A stretch of 52,041 bases of DNA from positions 131,906-183,946 of the forward strand of contig NZ_JABAEB010000004.1 in assembly GCF_012584455.1 (NCBI RefSeq), in the 5' to 3' direction. The notes under the pieces are model-generated. The model saw nothing but the letters and a program-made list of their open reading frames with translations. It had not been told where the DNA came from and did no database searches. The DNA comes from Shewanella oncorhynchi (GTDB taxonomy: Bacteria; Pseudomonadota; Gammaproteobacteria; Enterobacterales; Shewanellaceae). Shown piece after piece: positions 17,247 through 26,078 of the stretch (position 1 is its first letter; the number at the start of each line of letters is the position of its first letter). Position numbers and translations under genes: made by a program.

Positions 17247-17963
17247 ATGGAAAAAAGTAACATCCTTCCTGCCCTGCTGTTAGGTGGTTTCCTTTGCGCT
17301 GGGCTTGTTTATGTAGGCCAGACAGCAAGCTCAGCACTATTGCAAATGAAAGCCATGGAACGCACTGTCACGGTAAAGGGCTTAGCGGAAAAAGAAGTCA
17401 AAGCCAATGTGGCAATTTGGCCAATCAATTTCACTGAGGTCGATAACAATCTGCCTAAACTCTACGAGACGGTTCAGCAAAAAACCGATCGTGTTGTGGC
17501 GTTTTTAAAGGAACAAGGCTTTAGCGACAGCGAAATTACTGTCTCTTTGCCTTCAATTGAAGATCGCCAAGCCCAAGGTTATGTCGATCCTAACGTCAGA
17601 TACCGTTACTCGGCAAAAGTGAACCTATCAGTTTATACCCCACAAATTGATCTCATGCTGAACACCCGTAAGCAAATGATTAACTTAGTAAAAGAAGGTA
17701 TAGCGATTGCCAGCCAAGATTATGATAATCGCACTGAGTTTCTGTTTACCGATCTCAACTCAGTCAAACCTGTCATGGTGCAAGAAGCAACTCAAAATGC
17801 CCGCGAAGTGGCTGAAAAATTTGCTAAGGATTCGGATTCTCGCCTCGGAAAAATTAAAAGTGCGAGTCAAGGCCAGTTCACCATTTCAGACCGCGACAGC
17901 AGCACGCCTTACATTAAACAAATTCGCATCGTTTCCACACTAACCTATTATTTAAATGACTAA
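17247..17963 (+). CDS. SIMPL (DUF541) domain protein
   Basis: 238 residues. An N-terminal hydrophobic segment (ILPALLLGGFLCAGLVYVGQ) serves as membrane anchor or signal. The periplasmic SIMPL domain follows: TVTVKGLAEKEVKANVAIWP near 45-65 and YSAKVNLSVYTPQIDLML in the middle. Family members have been linked to oxidative stress and outer membrane protection, but biochemical function is unclear. The gene appears monocistronic, with a hairpin upstream and a repeat-containing hairpin downstream. Confidence 0.87.
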   Translation: MEKSNILPALLLGGFLCAGLVYVGQTASSALLQMKAMERTVTVKGLAEKEVKANVAIWPINFTEVDNNLPKLYETVQQKTDRVVAFLKEQGFSDSEITVSLPSIEDRQAQGYVDPNVRYRYSAKVNLSVYTPQIDLMLNTRKQMINLVKEGIAIASQDYDNRTEFLFTDLNSVKPVMVQEATQNAREVAEKFAKDSDSRLGKIKSASQGQFTISDRDSSTPYIKQIRIVSTLTYYLND

Positions 17964-17993
17964 ATTTTAGGCTTAATTTGAAACTCTGAAGCA

Positions 17994-18026
17994 TAAGGAA
18001 TAAGGCGCTATAGGCCTTATTCCTTA
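17994..18026 (+). terminator. Hairpin after the SIMPL gene
   Basis: AAGGAATAAGGC and GCCTTATTCCTT form a 12-base stem around a short loop. The 3' arm is the first unit of the heptamer array that follows. Plausible terminator without a pure T tail. Confidence 0.55.
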
Positions 18027-18052
18027 TTCCTTATTCCTTATTCCTTATTCCT
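18015..18052. repeat. Heptamer tandem repeat (CCTTATT)x5
   Basis: Five perfect copies of CCTTATT (18015-18049) plus a partial copy, in the gap between the SIMPL gene and the RND adaptor, 108 bases before the adaptor start. Confidence 0.9.
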
Positions 18053-18160
18053 AAATTAGGTAAAAACACTACATTAAATTTTTCTAATAAATATTGATTG
18101 CCTATTGAAAACAACTCCATTAGAATTTTCTCATAAATTACATCTGGGGTGATATAAGTT

Positions 18161-19174
18161 ATGACATCAATTTCTCGTGCTTTTTTCTTACTGCTGGCAC
18201 TTTCCAGTACTCAAGCTCAGGCTGCCTCAGTCGAAACCATCGAAGTCCTAAATAAACCCTATCCGAATTGGGTCACCTTAGACGCCACCATTGAAGCAAT
18301 AAAAGCAGCGACGGTATCGGCGCAAACCTCTGGTCGTATTGTCAAACTCAACTACGATGTTAACGATGTCGTCCCCGAAGGAGCCGCCCTACTGGAAATT
18401 ACCAGTAAAGAGCAAGGTGCTGAATTGGCAAGCTTTGAGGCTGATCTAGCCAAAGCGAAGGCTTTAAATGTCGAAGCTCAGGCACAATACAAACGTTATA
18501 AAGAGCTATTTCCCCAAGGCGCGATTTCTAAGGGCGCGATGGATGAAGCCACCGCCAATGCTAAAGCAACAGAGCAAGCCGTCAGTGCAGCACAAGCCCG
18601 TGTCATCAAAGCCAACGAATCCTTAAAATACACTGTCGTTTCAGCGCCTTTTAGTGGCATAGTCACTGAGCGTTTTGTCGAACTTGGCGAAACCGTAAGC
18701 CCAGGACAAGCACTACTTTCAGGGTTTTCCGCGAGTCAAATGCGCGCCATTACCCAAGTGCCACAGCGTTACATTAACCAACTTAAAAATTCCCCTGAAT
18801 TTCTCGTCCGTTTAAGTGATGGCCGCGAGTTCACCTCAACTGACCTCACGATTTTCAGTTTCGCCGATCCCGTCAGCCACAGTTATCAAGTGCGAATTAA
18901 TCTGCCAGAAAATGAAGCCAATCTTCAACCTGGTACTTGGGCAAAAGCTTCCTTTAAAAATGGCGATCGGGAAAAAATCCAACTGCCCGCCTCTGCACTA
19001 CTCACAATGAACGAACTGAGCAGTGTTTACCTTAAACAAGGCGAAGCCTTTGTGCTGACCCAAGTCCGTGTCACTGAGCCCTTAGATGGCGAGGTAGAAG
19101 TGCTTGCGGGCCTTAAGTCGGGTGACAAGGTGGCCGTTGATGCCTACCAAGTGTTGCTCAGCAAGAAGCAATAA
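18161..19174 (+). CDS. RND efflux periplasmic adaptor subunit
   Basis: 337 residues. Signal peptide ending TQAQAA near residue 22. The halves of the lipoyl/barrel-sandwich domain (TVSAQTSGRIVKLNYDVND and LKYTVVSAPFSGIVTERFVE) flank an alpha-hairpin (about 88-150), with beta-barrel and membrane-proximal domains after. It links the inner membrane RND pump to an outer membrane channel; no TolC-type gene is present in the window. It starts the operon with the pump 36 bases downstream. Confidence 0.9.
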   Translation: MTSISRAFFLLLALSSTQAQAASVETIEVLNKPYPNWVTLDATIEAIKAATVSAQTSGRIVKLNYDVNDVVPEGAALLEITSKEQGAELASFEADLAKAKALNVEAQAQYKRYKELFPQGAISKGAMDEATANAKATEQAVSAAQARVIKANESLKYTVVSAPFSGIVTERFVELGETVSPGQALLSGFSASQMRAITQVPQRYINQLKNSPEFLVRLSDGREFTSTDLTIFSFADPVSHSYQVRINLPENEANLQPGTWAKASFKNGDREKIQLPASALLTMNELSSVYLKQGEAFVLTQVRVTEPLDGEVEVLAGLKSGDKVAVDAYQVLLSKKQ

Positions 19175-19210
19175 ATTCCCTAGCGACTTAAGCTTTGTCG
19201 AGGTTGTTTT

Positions 19211-22200
19211 ATGAAACATGCTCCAGTACCACAAACCACACTTGGGATTTCCGGACGAATTGCCGCTGCCTTTCAAAATAGCGCCATCACGCCGCTATTA
19301 GCACTTCTCGGGCTCTTACTTGGCTTATTCGCCATTTTGGTGACACCAAAAGAAGAAGAGCCACAAATTGATGTCACCTTTGCCGATGTGTTTATCCCTT
19401 TTCCCGGCGCGACACCCACGGAAGTTGAAAACTTAGTCACCCTGCCAGCGGAACAAGTGATCTCCGAAATCAAAGGCATAGATACTCTGTACTCGTTCTC
19501 CCAACCCGATGGCGCGCTGATCATCGTCATCTTTAAGGTCGGTGTTGCGCGCAATGATGCCATCGTCAGCCTATACAACCAGATTTATTCCAACATGGAT
19601 AAATTACCAAGGGGCGCTGGCGTGGGTGAACCGCTAATTAAACCCCGCGGCATCGATGATGTGCCCATTGTCAGTTTGACCTTATGGTCAAAGGACAGGC
19701 AAGTGTCTGCTGAGCAGCTAACCCATGTCGCCCTTGGATTAGAAACCGAAATTAAGCGTATTCCCGGCACTCGCGAAATCGATACCGTTGGCCAGCACGA
19801 TATGGTGGCCAACATACGTATCGATCCCGCCAAGATGAACAGCTTTAATCTGACCTACGACAAGTTAAGACAAAGCCTGAATGACAATAATATGGTCTCT
19901 ATGCCTGCATCCTTAGTGCAAGGCAATCAAGAGATTAAAGTTCAGGCTGGGCAGTTTTTACAATCCATCGACGATCTCAAGCAATTAGTCGTCAGTGTCT
20001 ATCAAGATAAACAAGGCAAGAATATTCCGATTTATTTGGCGGATATTGCCGAAATCAGCTTAAAAAGTGATATCCCTAAACAGAGCGTTTGGCACGCAGA
20101 TAAAACCGACATTTATCCCGCAGTTACAATCGCAATTGGTAAACAAGCAGGCCAAAATGCCGTCGATATCGCCGACAGTGTGATTGAGCGGATTGCTAAA
20201 GTCGACAATGTGTTGATCCCGGCAAATGTCGAAGTCACAGTGTCACGTAACTATGGCGAAACCGCGGCGGATAAATCTAATACCCTTATTTTAAAACTGA
20301 TTTTTGCCACCAGCGCCGTAGTCGTGCTGGTCTTTTTAACCATGGGCGCACGCGAATCCTTAGTCGTGGGCGTGGCCATTATTATCACGCTAGCGATCAC
20401 CCTTTTCGCCTCTTGGGCGTGGGGATTTACCTTAAACCGCGTGTCCTTGTTCGCCTTGATTTTCTCCATCGGCATCTTGGTCGACGATGCCATAGTCGTT
20501 GTAGAAAACATCCACCGGCATATGGCACTCGGCAAAAAGTCTTTTAGTGAGCTTATCCCTGTGGCGGTCGATGAAGTCGGTGGCCCGACGATTCTGGCGA
20601 CATTTACTGTTATCGCAGCCTTGCTGCCGATGGCTTTTGTATCGGGCTTAATGGGGCCTTACATGAGCCCGATCCCCATCAACGCCAGTATGGGCATGTT
20701 AATTTCCCTCGTTGTGGCATTTGTGGTCACTCCTTGGCTCAGTCGTAAACTGCTGAAACATAATGACCAACACGATACTGCCCAAGCCTCGCACGAAGAT
20801 GAAGCTGAAACTAAGATGGTGCGCCTCTTTACTCACTTAATTGGTCCTTTCCTGCTGGGTAAAAATGCCCGTAAGGCAAGAGTGGGACTGGCTGCCGGCG
20901 TATTTGTGTTAATCGGCATCGCCGTCGCGCTCCCTGTCGGTCAGCTCGTGGTGCTTAAAATGCTGCCCTTCGATAACAAGTCCGAGTTTCAAGTAATGGT
21001 GGACATGCCAGAAGGCACTCCCGTAGAGCAAACACAAAGAGTATTGCAGGATTTGAGTCGCTACCTAACAACCGTCCCTGAGGTCGAGCATCTGCAATTG
21101 TATGCGGGCACTAACGCGCCAATGAACTTTAACGGCTTAGTGCGCCACTATTTCCTGCGTCACAGCCAAGAGCTTGGCGACATCCAAGTGAACCTAGTGG
21201 ATAAGAAACACCGCAAGCGCGACAGCCACAGCATAGCGGTATCGGTGCGAGACGAACTGCAGCAAATTGGCGAGCAATATCAAGCCAATATCAAAGTGGT
21301 TGAAGTTCCACCAGGGCCGCCAGTGTGGTCGCCGCTGGTTGCAGAAGTGTATGGCCCAAGTCCCGCTATTCGCGAGCAAGCCGCATATGAGATGCAGGCG
21401 CTGTTCCATGAAACCAAAGATGTGGTCGATATCGATATTTTCTTGCCCGCCGCCCAGCAAAAATGGCAAGTGATGATCGACCGCAGTAAAGCCAGCCTGA
21501 TGGCCGTGCCCTACAGCAATATTGTCGACTTGATTGCCACCTCAGTTGGCGGCAAAGATGTGAGCTATTTACATCAAGCCCAGCAAAAACAACCGATACC
21601 GATCCGCCTGCAATTAAACGAAGGCGCGAAAGTCGATTTAGAGCAAGTGCTGAATATGAAGTTACTGAGCCAAACGGGGCAATCTGTGCCTGTCTCTGAG
21701 CTGGTGACCATCAAACGCGGCAAAATCGATGCACCAATTATCCATAAGAATATGATCCCTATGATCATGGTCGTCGCCGATATGTCGGGACCACTGGACA
21801 GCCCGCTCTACGGTATGTTCGATATGGCGGGCAAAATTGATGGCACCGATGGCTTAGGGTTTGATCAGCATTATATTCACCAACCCACAGGGTTAGACTC
21901 AGTCGCCGTGCTCTGGGATGGCGAATGGAAGATCACCTACGAAACCTTTAGAGACATGGGTATCGCCTATGCGGTCGGTATGATTGCGATTTATTTATTG
22001 GTGGTCGCGCAGTTTAGATCGTATCTGGTGCCGCTTATCATCATGGCGCCAATTCCACTGACTGTGATTGGCGTAATGCCTGGACATGCCCTGCTCGGTG
22101 CCCAATTCACGGCAACGTCCATGATAGGCATGATAGCGCTGGCGGGGATTATTGTGCGTAACTCGATATTATTGGTCGATTTTATTAATCAAGAAACCGC

Positions 22201-22459
22201 ATCCGGCGTACCCTTTGAGCGGGCAGTGATCCACTCGGGTGCGGTGCGGGCCAAACCCATTATGCTCACCGCATTAGCGGCCATGATAGGGGCGCTGTTT
22301 ATCCTTGATGATCCGATTTTCAATGGCTTAGCGATCAGTCTGATCTTTGGTATTTTTATCTCGACCATACTGACCTTAGTTGTCATCCCAGTGCTGTACT
22401 ACGCAGCAATGAAAAACCGCATGAATACTGTTCAAATACAGACACAAACACAAAACTAA
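19211..22459 (+). CDS. RND superfamily efflux pump, inner membrane subunit
   Basis: 1082 residues, the normal length for AcrB-type RND pumps, with two repeats of one helix, a large periplasmic loop and a six-helix bundle. The proton-relay region shows SIGILVDDAIVVVENIHRH in helix 4, and helix 10 carries GIIVRNSILLVDFIN. The N-terminus SAITPLLALLGLLLGLFAIL and the EEEPQIDVTFADVFIPFPGA stretch point to the branch of RND pumps that is neither classic AcrB nor CusA. GAGG ribosome site at 19200-19203. Substrate unknown. The following DUF2892 and rhodanese genes probably belong to the same transcript. Confidence 0.92.
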   Translation: MKHAPVPQTTLGISGRIAAAFQNSAITPLLALLGLLLGLFAILVTPKEEEPQIDVTFADVFIPFPGATPTEVENLVTLPAEQVISEIKGIDTLYSFSQPDGALIIVIFKVGVARNDAIVSLYNQIYSNMDKLPRGAGVGEPLIKPRGIDDVPIVSLTLWSKDRQVSAEQLTHVALGLETEIKRIPGTREIDTVGQHDMVANIRIDPAKMNSFNLTYDKLRQSLNDNNMVSMPASLVQGNQEIKVQAGQFLQSIDDLKQLVVSVYQDKQGKNIPIYLADIAEISLKSDIPKQSVWHADKTDIYPAVTIAIGKQAGQNAVDIADSVIERIAKVDNVLIPANVEVTVSRNYGETAADKSNTLILKLIFATSAVVVLVFLTMGARESLVVGVAIIITLAITLFASWAWGFTLNRVSLFALIFSIGILVDDAIVVVENIHRHMALGKKSFSELIPVAVDEVGGPTILATFTVIAALLPMAFVSGLMGPYMSPIPINASMGMLISLVVAFVVTPWLSRKLLKHNDQHDTAQASHEDEAETKMVRLFTHLIGPFLLGKNARKARVGLAAGVFVLIGIAVALPVGQLVVLKMLPFDNKSEFQVMVDMPEGTPVEQTQRVLQDLSRYLTTVPEVEHLQLYAGTNAPMNFNGLVRHYFLRHSQELGDIQVNLVDKKHRKRDSHSIAVSVRDELQQIGEQYQANIKVVEVPPGPPVWSPLVAEVYGPSPAIREQAAYEMQALFHETKDVVDIDIFLPAAQQKWQVMIDRSKASLMAVPYSNIVDLIATSVGGKDVSYLHQAQQKQPIPIRLQLNEGAKVDLEQVLNMKLLSQTGQSVPVSELVTIKRGKIDAPIIHKNMIPMIMVVADMSGPLDSPLYGMFDMAGKIDGTDGLGFDQHYIHQPTGLDSVAVLWDGEWKITYETFRDMGIAYAVGMIAIYLLVVAQFRSYLVPLIIMAPIPLTVIGVMPGHALLGAQFTATSMIGMIALAGIIVRNSILLVDFINQETASGVPFERAVIHSGAVRAKPIMLTALAAMIGALFILDDPIFNGLAISLIFGIFISTILTLVVIPVLYYAAMKNRMNTVQIQTQTQN

Positions 22460-22469
22460 CCACAACAAA

Positions 22470-22488
22470 GGCCATCACCAAGATGGCC
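22470..22488 (+). other. Intercistronic hairpin before the DUF2892 gene
   Basis: Perfect 7-base stem GGCCATC / GATGGCC with a 5-base loop, immediately before the AAGGAG ribosome site of the next gene. No T run. It could protect or adjust the downstream mRNA. Confidence 0.6.
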
Positions 22489-22502
22489 TCAAGGAGTAAG
22501 GT

Positions 22503-22715
22503 ATGTCATTAGAACGCAGCATTATGGCTTTTGCCGGATTTATGGTGTTACTGTCACTGGTGTTAACCGCCTATGTGCACCACAACTTTCTGTGGTTAAC
22601 CGCATTTGTTGGCGCGAACCTGTTCCAGAGTGCTTTTACCGGCTTTTGCCCTGCAGCAATGGTTTTACGCAAATTGGGTGTAAAATCAGAGGCTGAAATT
22701 GCCAAGCAAAGCTAA
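22503..22715 (+). CDS. DUF2892 inner membrane protein
   Basis: 70 residues with AAGGAG at the right distance. Two membrane helices (IMAFAGFMVLLSLVLTAYV and NFLWLTAFVGANLFQSAF) and the motif GFCPAAMVLRKLG, which is the pattern of the membrane domain of the rhodanese YgaP. A rhodanese follows 118 bases downstream, so the pair looks like a YgaP split into two genes. Confidence 0.87.
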   Translation: MSLERSIMAFAGFMVLLSLVLTAYVHHNFLWLTAFVGANLFQSAFTGFCPAAMVLRKLGVKSEAEIAKQS

Positions 22716-22738
22716 GCCACACAAAGTCACTACTTAAT

Positions 22739-22766
22739 AGTTAAGAGTTAAGAGTTAAGAGTTAAG
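22739..22766. repeat. Heptamer tandem repeat (AGTTAAG)x4
   Basis: Four perfect copies of AGTTAAG between the DUF2892 gene and the rhodanese gene, ending 68 bases before the rhodanese start. Confidence 0.9.
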
Positions 22767-22833
22767 ATTTAGGTGAGTAAGTACCCGCTTGGCTAAAACA
22801 AGCTTGCCCAAAAGATCGTCAAGGAGAGATAAA

Positions 22834-23250
22834 GTGACCCACAACCTCGTAACCAGTGGCCAAAGTCTAATGCGCTTAGCCCTATTAAGCTTGCAATCAC
22901 TGGTACTCATGCCTCTGCTGCTAATGCCCATGATAGCCAGCGCCGCCGACCAAGATCCTGCAATCGCATGGGATAAAATTGCCGCAGGCGCTATGGTGCT
23001 CGATGTTAGAACGCCTGAAGAATTTACCGAAGGTCATTTAGCGAATGCGGTCAATATTCCCTTTGAGCAAGTGACAGAGGAGTTTGCTAAGCGTGGCATC
23101 GCCAAAGATGCTCCCGTCGTCTTGTATTGCCGTAGCGGTCGTCGTAGCAGTATTGCGACCGAAGCCTTAGTCGCTGCCGGATACACCCAAACCTATAATG
23201 GTGGCGGTTACTCCACCTTAGTTGAGGCGCAAAAAACACCCGCTAAGTAA
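22834..23250 (+). CDS. Secreted rhodanese-like sulfurtransferase
   Basis: 138 residues when started at GTG 22834, chosen because AAGGAGAG (22821-22828) lies six bases upstream; a TTG at 22789 would have no such site. The N-terminus has a long hydrophobic signal ending MIASAADQD (about residue 37). A single rhodanese domain follows: VLDVRTPEEFTEGHLANAVN, then VVLYCRSGRRSS with catalytic Cys99. Periplasmic location is inferred. Substrate unknown; placement after the DUF2892 gene suggests handling of sulfane sulfur or cyanide, which is only inference. Confidence 0.85.
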   Translation: MTHNLVTSGQSLMRLALLSLQSLVLMPLLLMPMIASAADQDPAIAWDKIAAGAMVLDVRTPEEFTEGHLANAVNIPFEQVTEEFAKRGIAKDAPVVLYCRSGRRSSIATEALVAAGYTQTYNGGGYSTLVEAQKTPAK

Positions 23251-23343
23251 TTTACTACCATCGAATTGGCTCTAGTGTGGGGAAGTAAGGATAAATCACT
23301 TAAATACTGTCACCTAACTCTAGTCATTCAAGGTTTAACGGCT

Positions 23344-23369
23344 AAAAGCGCCCTAGGGCGCTTTTTTAT
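23344..23369 (+). terminator. Terminator of the RND-rhodanese operon
   Basis: AAAAGCGCC, CTA loop, GGGCGCTTTTTT, 93 bases after the rhodanese stop. Confidence 0.85.
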
Positions 23370-23530
23370 TGTCTAAATAGAATATCGAAATTAAGCAGAG
23401 GTAAATAAGTAAGCACCTACCTACAATCATTTTTGAAGAGACACATAATCCATCCTAAAAATGAGTGGCAGATTTAAAAACACAAAAAGATGTCGTTAAC
23501 CTGCAGTTGGCACAAAAATAAATCACCTTA

Positions 23531-23567
23531 AGGTTGCAGCACTGGCGTATTGACACCGCTGCAACCT
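23531..23567 (-). other. Hairpin downstream of the alkylsulfatase gene
   Basis: AGGTTGCAGC and GCTGCAACCT form a perfect 10-base stem. The 17-base interior pairs further (CGCC with GGTG on the minus strand) leaving a 3-base bulge. It lies 67 bases past the alkylsulfatase stop and lacks a T run. It could be a transcript end. I checked it against the integron attC pattern and the core bases do not fit. The rest of 23370-23633 shows no gene. Confidence 0.6.
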
Positions 23568-23633
23568 ATTGTAAGCAGGGGAAGTGAACCTCAACGCTCT
23601 ACATTCTTGCAAAAGGATGAGAGAAAAGACGCA

Positions 23634-25736
23634 TTAGCCCCCCGAAGTATTACCGGGCTCTTGAACTTCAAACGGGTCTTTAACAAGATCTTGATGAGGT
23701 TTAACGGCCTTGGTACCAGGCAATAGTTCAAAACTAGGAGTAAATCTAACCAAAGAACTCCGCAGCAAATCAAACGGCTTGCGGTCACCTTCAAGCTTAG
23801 CTTTACCTTCCTTAATCAACTGGTCAAATGTTGCTTTCCCCCCCATAACGGTTTCTAGGTCTACACGGTTGACTCTAATAGTCAGATCCGGATTCTTAGC
23901 CAACTGTCCCTTGATGTTCGTCAGTGTTGAATTGCTTAGCTCAACGATAAACATCTCACCATTATCAGGCGTGATCAGATTAATGACAGCCTTGACTCCC
24001 TCCACTTTGGTGCTATCCATGCTGATACCCATAAAATTCAACCAAAGCTCGGTGGTCATACCGCGAATGGTATCCGGACCGCTAGATTTGGGTGGTACAC
24101 CACTTGGCAGACCATGGCGCAGTTCATAGGCTGCAGCCAGGAAGCTGTTACGCACGCTCGGGCTTTCCTTCTGATAGCCTATCTGCTCATAGACATCTGC
24201 CAACAAGTCTTTGGCAGAAACATTCTCAGGTTCGGCATAGACTAATTTATTGAGGATCTCAACAGCTTCGAAATACTTGCCCTGATCCTGCAGTTGCTTA
24301 CCCTTAGTCATTATCTTCTTAGCGCCACCCATCATCTCGACATAAAGCGGTGCTGATTCTCTGGGTGAAAGCGGCATCAGAGTCGCCGGGTTTGCATCCC
24401 AGTAACCAAGGTATCTGTTCATCACAGCACGGCTGTTATGCTCGATAGAACCGTGGTAGCTATGGGCCGCCCACTGTTCTTGCAGGCTCTTAGGTTGTTT
24501 ATAGACGTTGTGGATTTCGTTTATCGTCACACCTTTGTTCGCATGGTGCAGTACGTTGTTGTTAAGGTGACCATAAGCATCACGCTGGGTGCGCATTATT
24601 TCCTGTATGCGTCCGTTACCCCAACGTGGCCAACTATGTGCAGCGAACATGTATTCGGCCTCAATACCGTAACGATACAGTGCCACATTGATGTGCTTGG
24701 ACCAAGCCAGTGCATCACGCACTAATGCGCCACGCAGGGTGTAAATATTGTGTATGGTACCGGTGATGTTCTCTGCAGCCCAAAACGCTTTTAGCTGCGG
24801 GAACCAAGTATTCATTTCAGCAGGCGCTTCGGTGCCAGGAGTACTTTGGAACTCCATAATGACCCCATCGACGGTCAACGTCTCGAAGTCTTTTTCTATA
24901 TAGCGTGACGGTTGAATTAGACCTGTATTACCCGAAGCGGTATTTTTCCCAATTGATTGATCAACATGACCAAACGGGCTACGTGGAAGTAGCACGCCGT
25001 ATTGAAAGAATGAACGGCGGATCATTGCATTGCCTGCGTAAACGTTCTCGGAAACAGCATGTTCCATAAAGCCACTCGGCGCGATCACTTGCACCTTGCC
25101 ACTCTTGACATCGGCCTCGTCAATGACACCGCGTACACCACCGTAATGGTCCAGATGTGAGTGCGAATAGATCACCGCGACTACTGGCCGAGGACCGAGT
25201 TTTTCGTTGATTAACTTCAACGCTGCTGCGGCAGTTTCCTTCGCTGTCAGCGGATCAAACACGATCCAACCCGTGTCGCCCTTGATAAAACTGATGTTGG
25301 CAAGATCGAAACCACGGACCTGATAAATCTTGCCCGGAACCACCTCATAAAGGCCATAAGCCATGTTCAAGATGGCCTGGCGTTGCAACGAAGGGTGGAT
25401 GCTATCAAAATCCTTGCCCTGCAGTAGGTATTCGTAACTACCCATATCCCAAGCCACGTTGCCAGCCTCGGCCATAATTTGCTTATAGGATGGCGCGACA
25501 ATGAAGCCCTTCTTGGCCTCCTCGAAATCACGCTTATCTTCAAAATGCAGGCTCTTGCGCAGGCCATTCTGCAGTTCGACCGTAAACGTCGACGGCATTT
25601 TACCTTTGGGATCGAAATGCTTACCTTCCATGGCACCAGGGTCTACCAGCACGCCACCGCCACCTGCTGCTAAAGTGTCACCGCAGATCAAGAGTGTTCC
25701 GACCAAAAACAGGCTAAACACATTTTTATGTCGCAT
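23634..25736 (-). CDS. Secreted alkylsulfatase, metallo-beta-lactamase superfamily
   Basis: 700 residues from ATG 25736 (MRHKNVFSLFLVG), preceded by AAGGAAAT; 20 extra upstream codons are not needed. Signal peptide ends near GDTLAAGG (residue 24). The metallo-beta-lactamase core has the zinc motif YSHSHLDHYGG with His192, His194, Asp196 and His197; AAHSWPRWG further on carries another conserved His. A dimerisation part (about 400-530) and a C-terminal SCP2-like domain (NLITPDNGEMFIVEL and PDLTIRVNRVDLETVM) complete the SdsA1/BDS1 architecture. It hydrolyses primary alkyl sulfates such as SDS to the alcohol and sulfate. It stands alone and back to back with a decayed integrase, which suggests acquisition. 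Confidence 0.92.
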   Translation of the reverse strand: MRHKNVFSLFLVGTLLICGDTLAAGGGGVLVDPGAMEGKHFDPKGKMPSTFTVELQNGLRKSLHFEDKRDFEEAKKGFIVAPSYKQIMAEAGNVAWDMGSYEYLLQGKDFDSIHPSLQRQAILNMAYGLYEVVPGKIYQVRGFDLANISFIKGDTGWIVFDPLTAKETAAAALKLINEKLGPRPVVAVIYSHSHLDHYGGVRGVIDEADVKSGKVQVIAPSGFMEHAVSENVYAGNAMIRRSFFQYGVLLPRSPFGHVDQSIGKNTASGNTGLIQPSRYIEKDFETLTVDGVIMEFQSTPGTEAPAEMNTWFPQLKAFWAAENITGTIHNIYTLRGALVRDALAWSKHINVALYRYGIEAEYMFAAHSWPRWGNGRIQEIMRTQRDAYGHLNNNVLHHANKGVTINEIHNVYKQPKSLQEQWAAHSYHGSIEHNSRAVMNRYLGYWDANPATLMPLSPRESAPLYVEMMGGAKKIMTKGKQLQDQGKYFEAVEILNKLVYAEPENVSAKDLLADVYEQIGYQKESPSVRNSFLAAAYELRHGLPSGVPPKSSGPDTIRGMTTELWLNFMGISMDSTKVEGVKAVINLITPDNGEMFIVELSNSTLTNIKGQLAKNPDLTIRVNRVDLETVMGGKATFDQLIKEGKAKLEGDRKPFDLLRSSLVRFTPSFELLPGTKAVKPHQDLVKDPFEVQEPGNTSGG

Positions 25737-26078
25737 ATGATTTCCTTTCAAGTTTGAAGAGTAAAATAGCAAACAGACATTTTGTAAAGTACTCATACGC
25801 GTTTATCCCATGAGACCAACGCAGTCTTTAAGGCCAGTAAAAATGCGTATTTTTAACTACATATTAGTTATCAGCTTCCTAAAATATAACATTCGACAAA
25901 ACGCGCATGTGCGGGTTCCAAACCTATTGTTTCAAGCTGTAAAACATAAGTTATTTGTCAGAAATGTTAATCGAATGTAAGGATGGCACAGGTGCACAAG
26001 TATTTTTATTTTTTCCTTTGAAACTTGATCAAAGTCACTAATTTAGCGCAAATAAACAGTATAAAAAAATCGGATATC
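25737..26078. other. Intergenic region between alkylsulfatase and integrase remnant
   Basis: AT-rich, about 340 bases. It must hold the alkylsulfatase promoter and, if the neighbour was an integron integrase, would be the place for an attI site. I see no convincing attI core (GTTRRRY) and no cassette boundary. No ORF is supportable. Confidence 0.5.

Noticed and set aside
18015..18052. CRISPR array
   Set aside because: The units are 7 bp and directly adjacent with no spacers. No CRISPR array or cas gene was seen anywhere in the window.
23531..23567. attC recombination site downstream of the alkylsulfatase
   Set aside because: The outer stem carries GGTTGCAG on the left and CTGCAACC on the right. 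attC requires RYYYAAC on the left and GTTRRRY on the right, so the orientation and core bases do not fit.
24438..24725. Plus-strand frame of 95 codons inside the alkylsulfatase gene
   Set aside because: It is a shadow of the minus-strand gene, which has clear family motifs through the same stretch.
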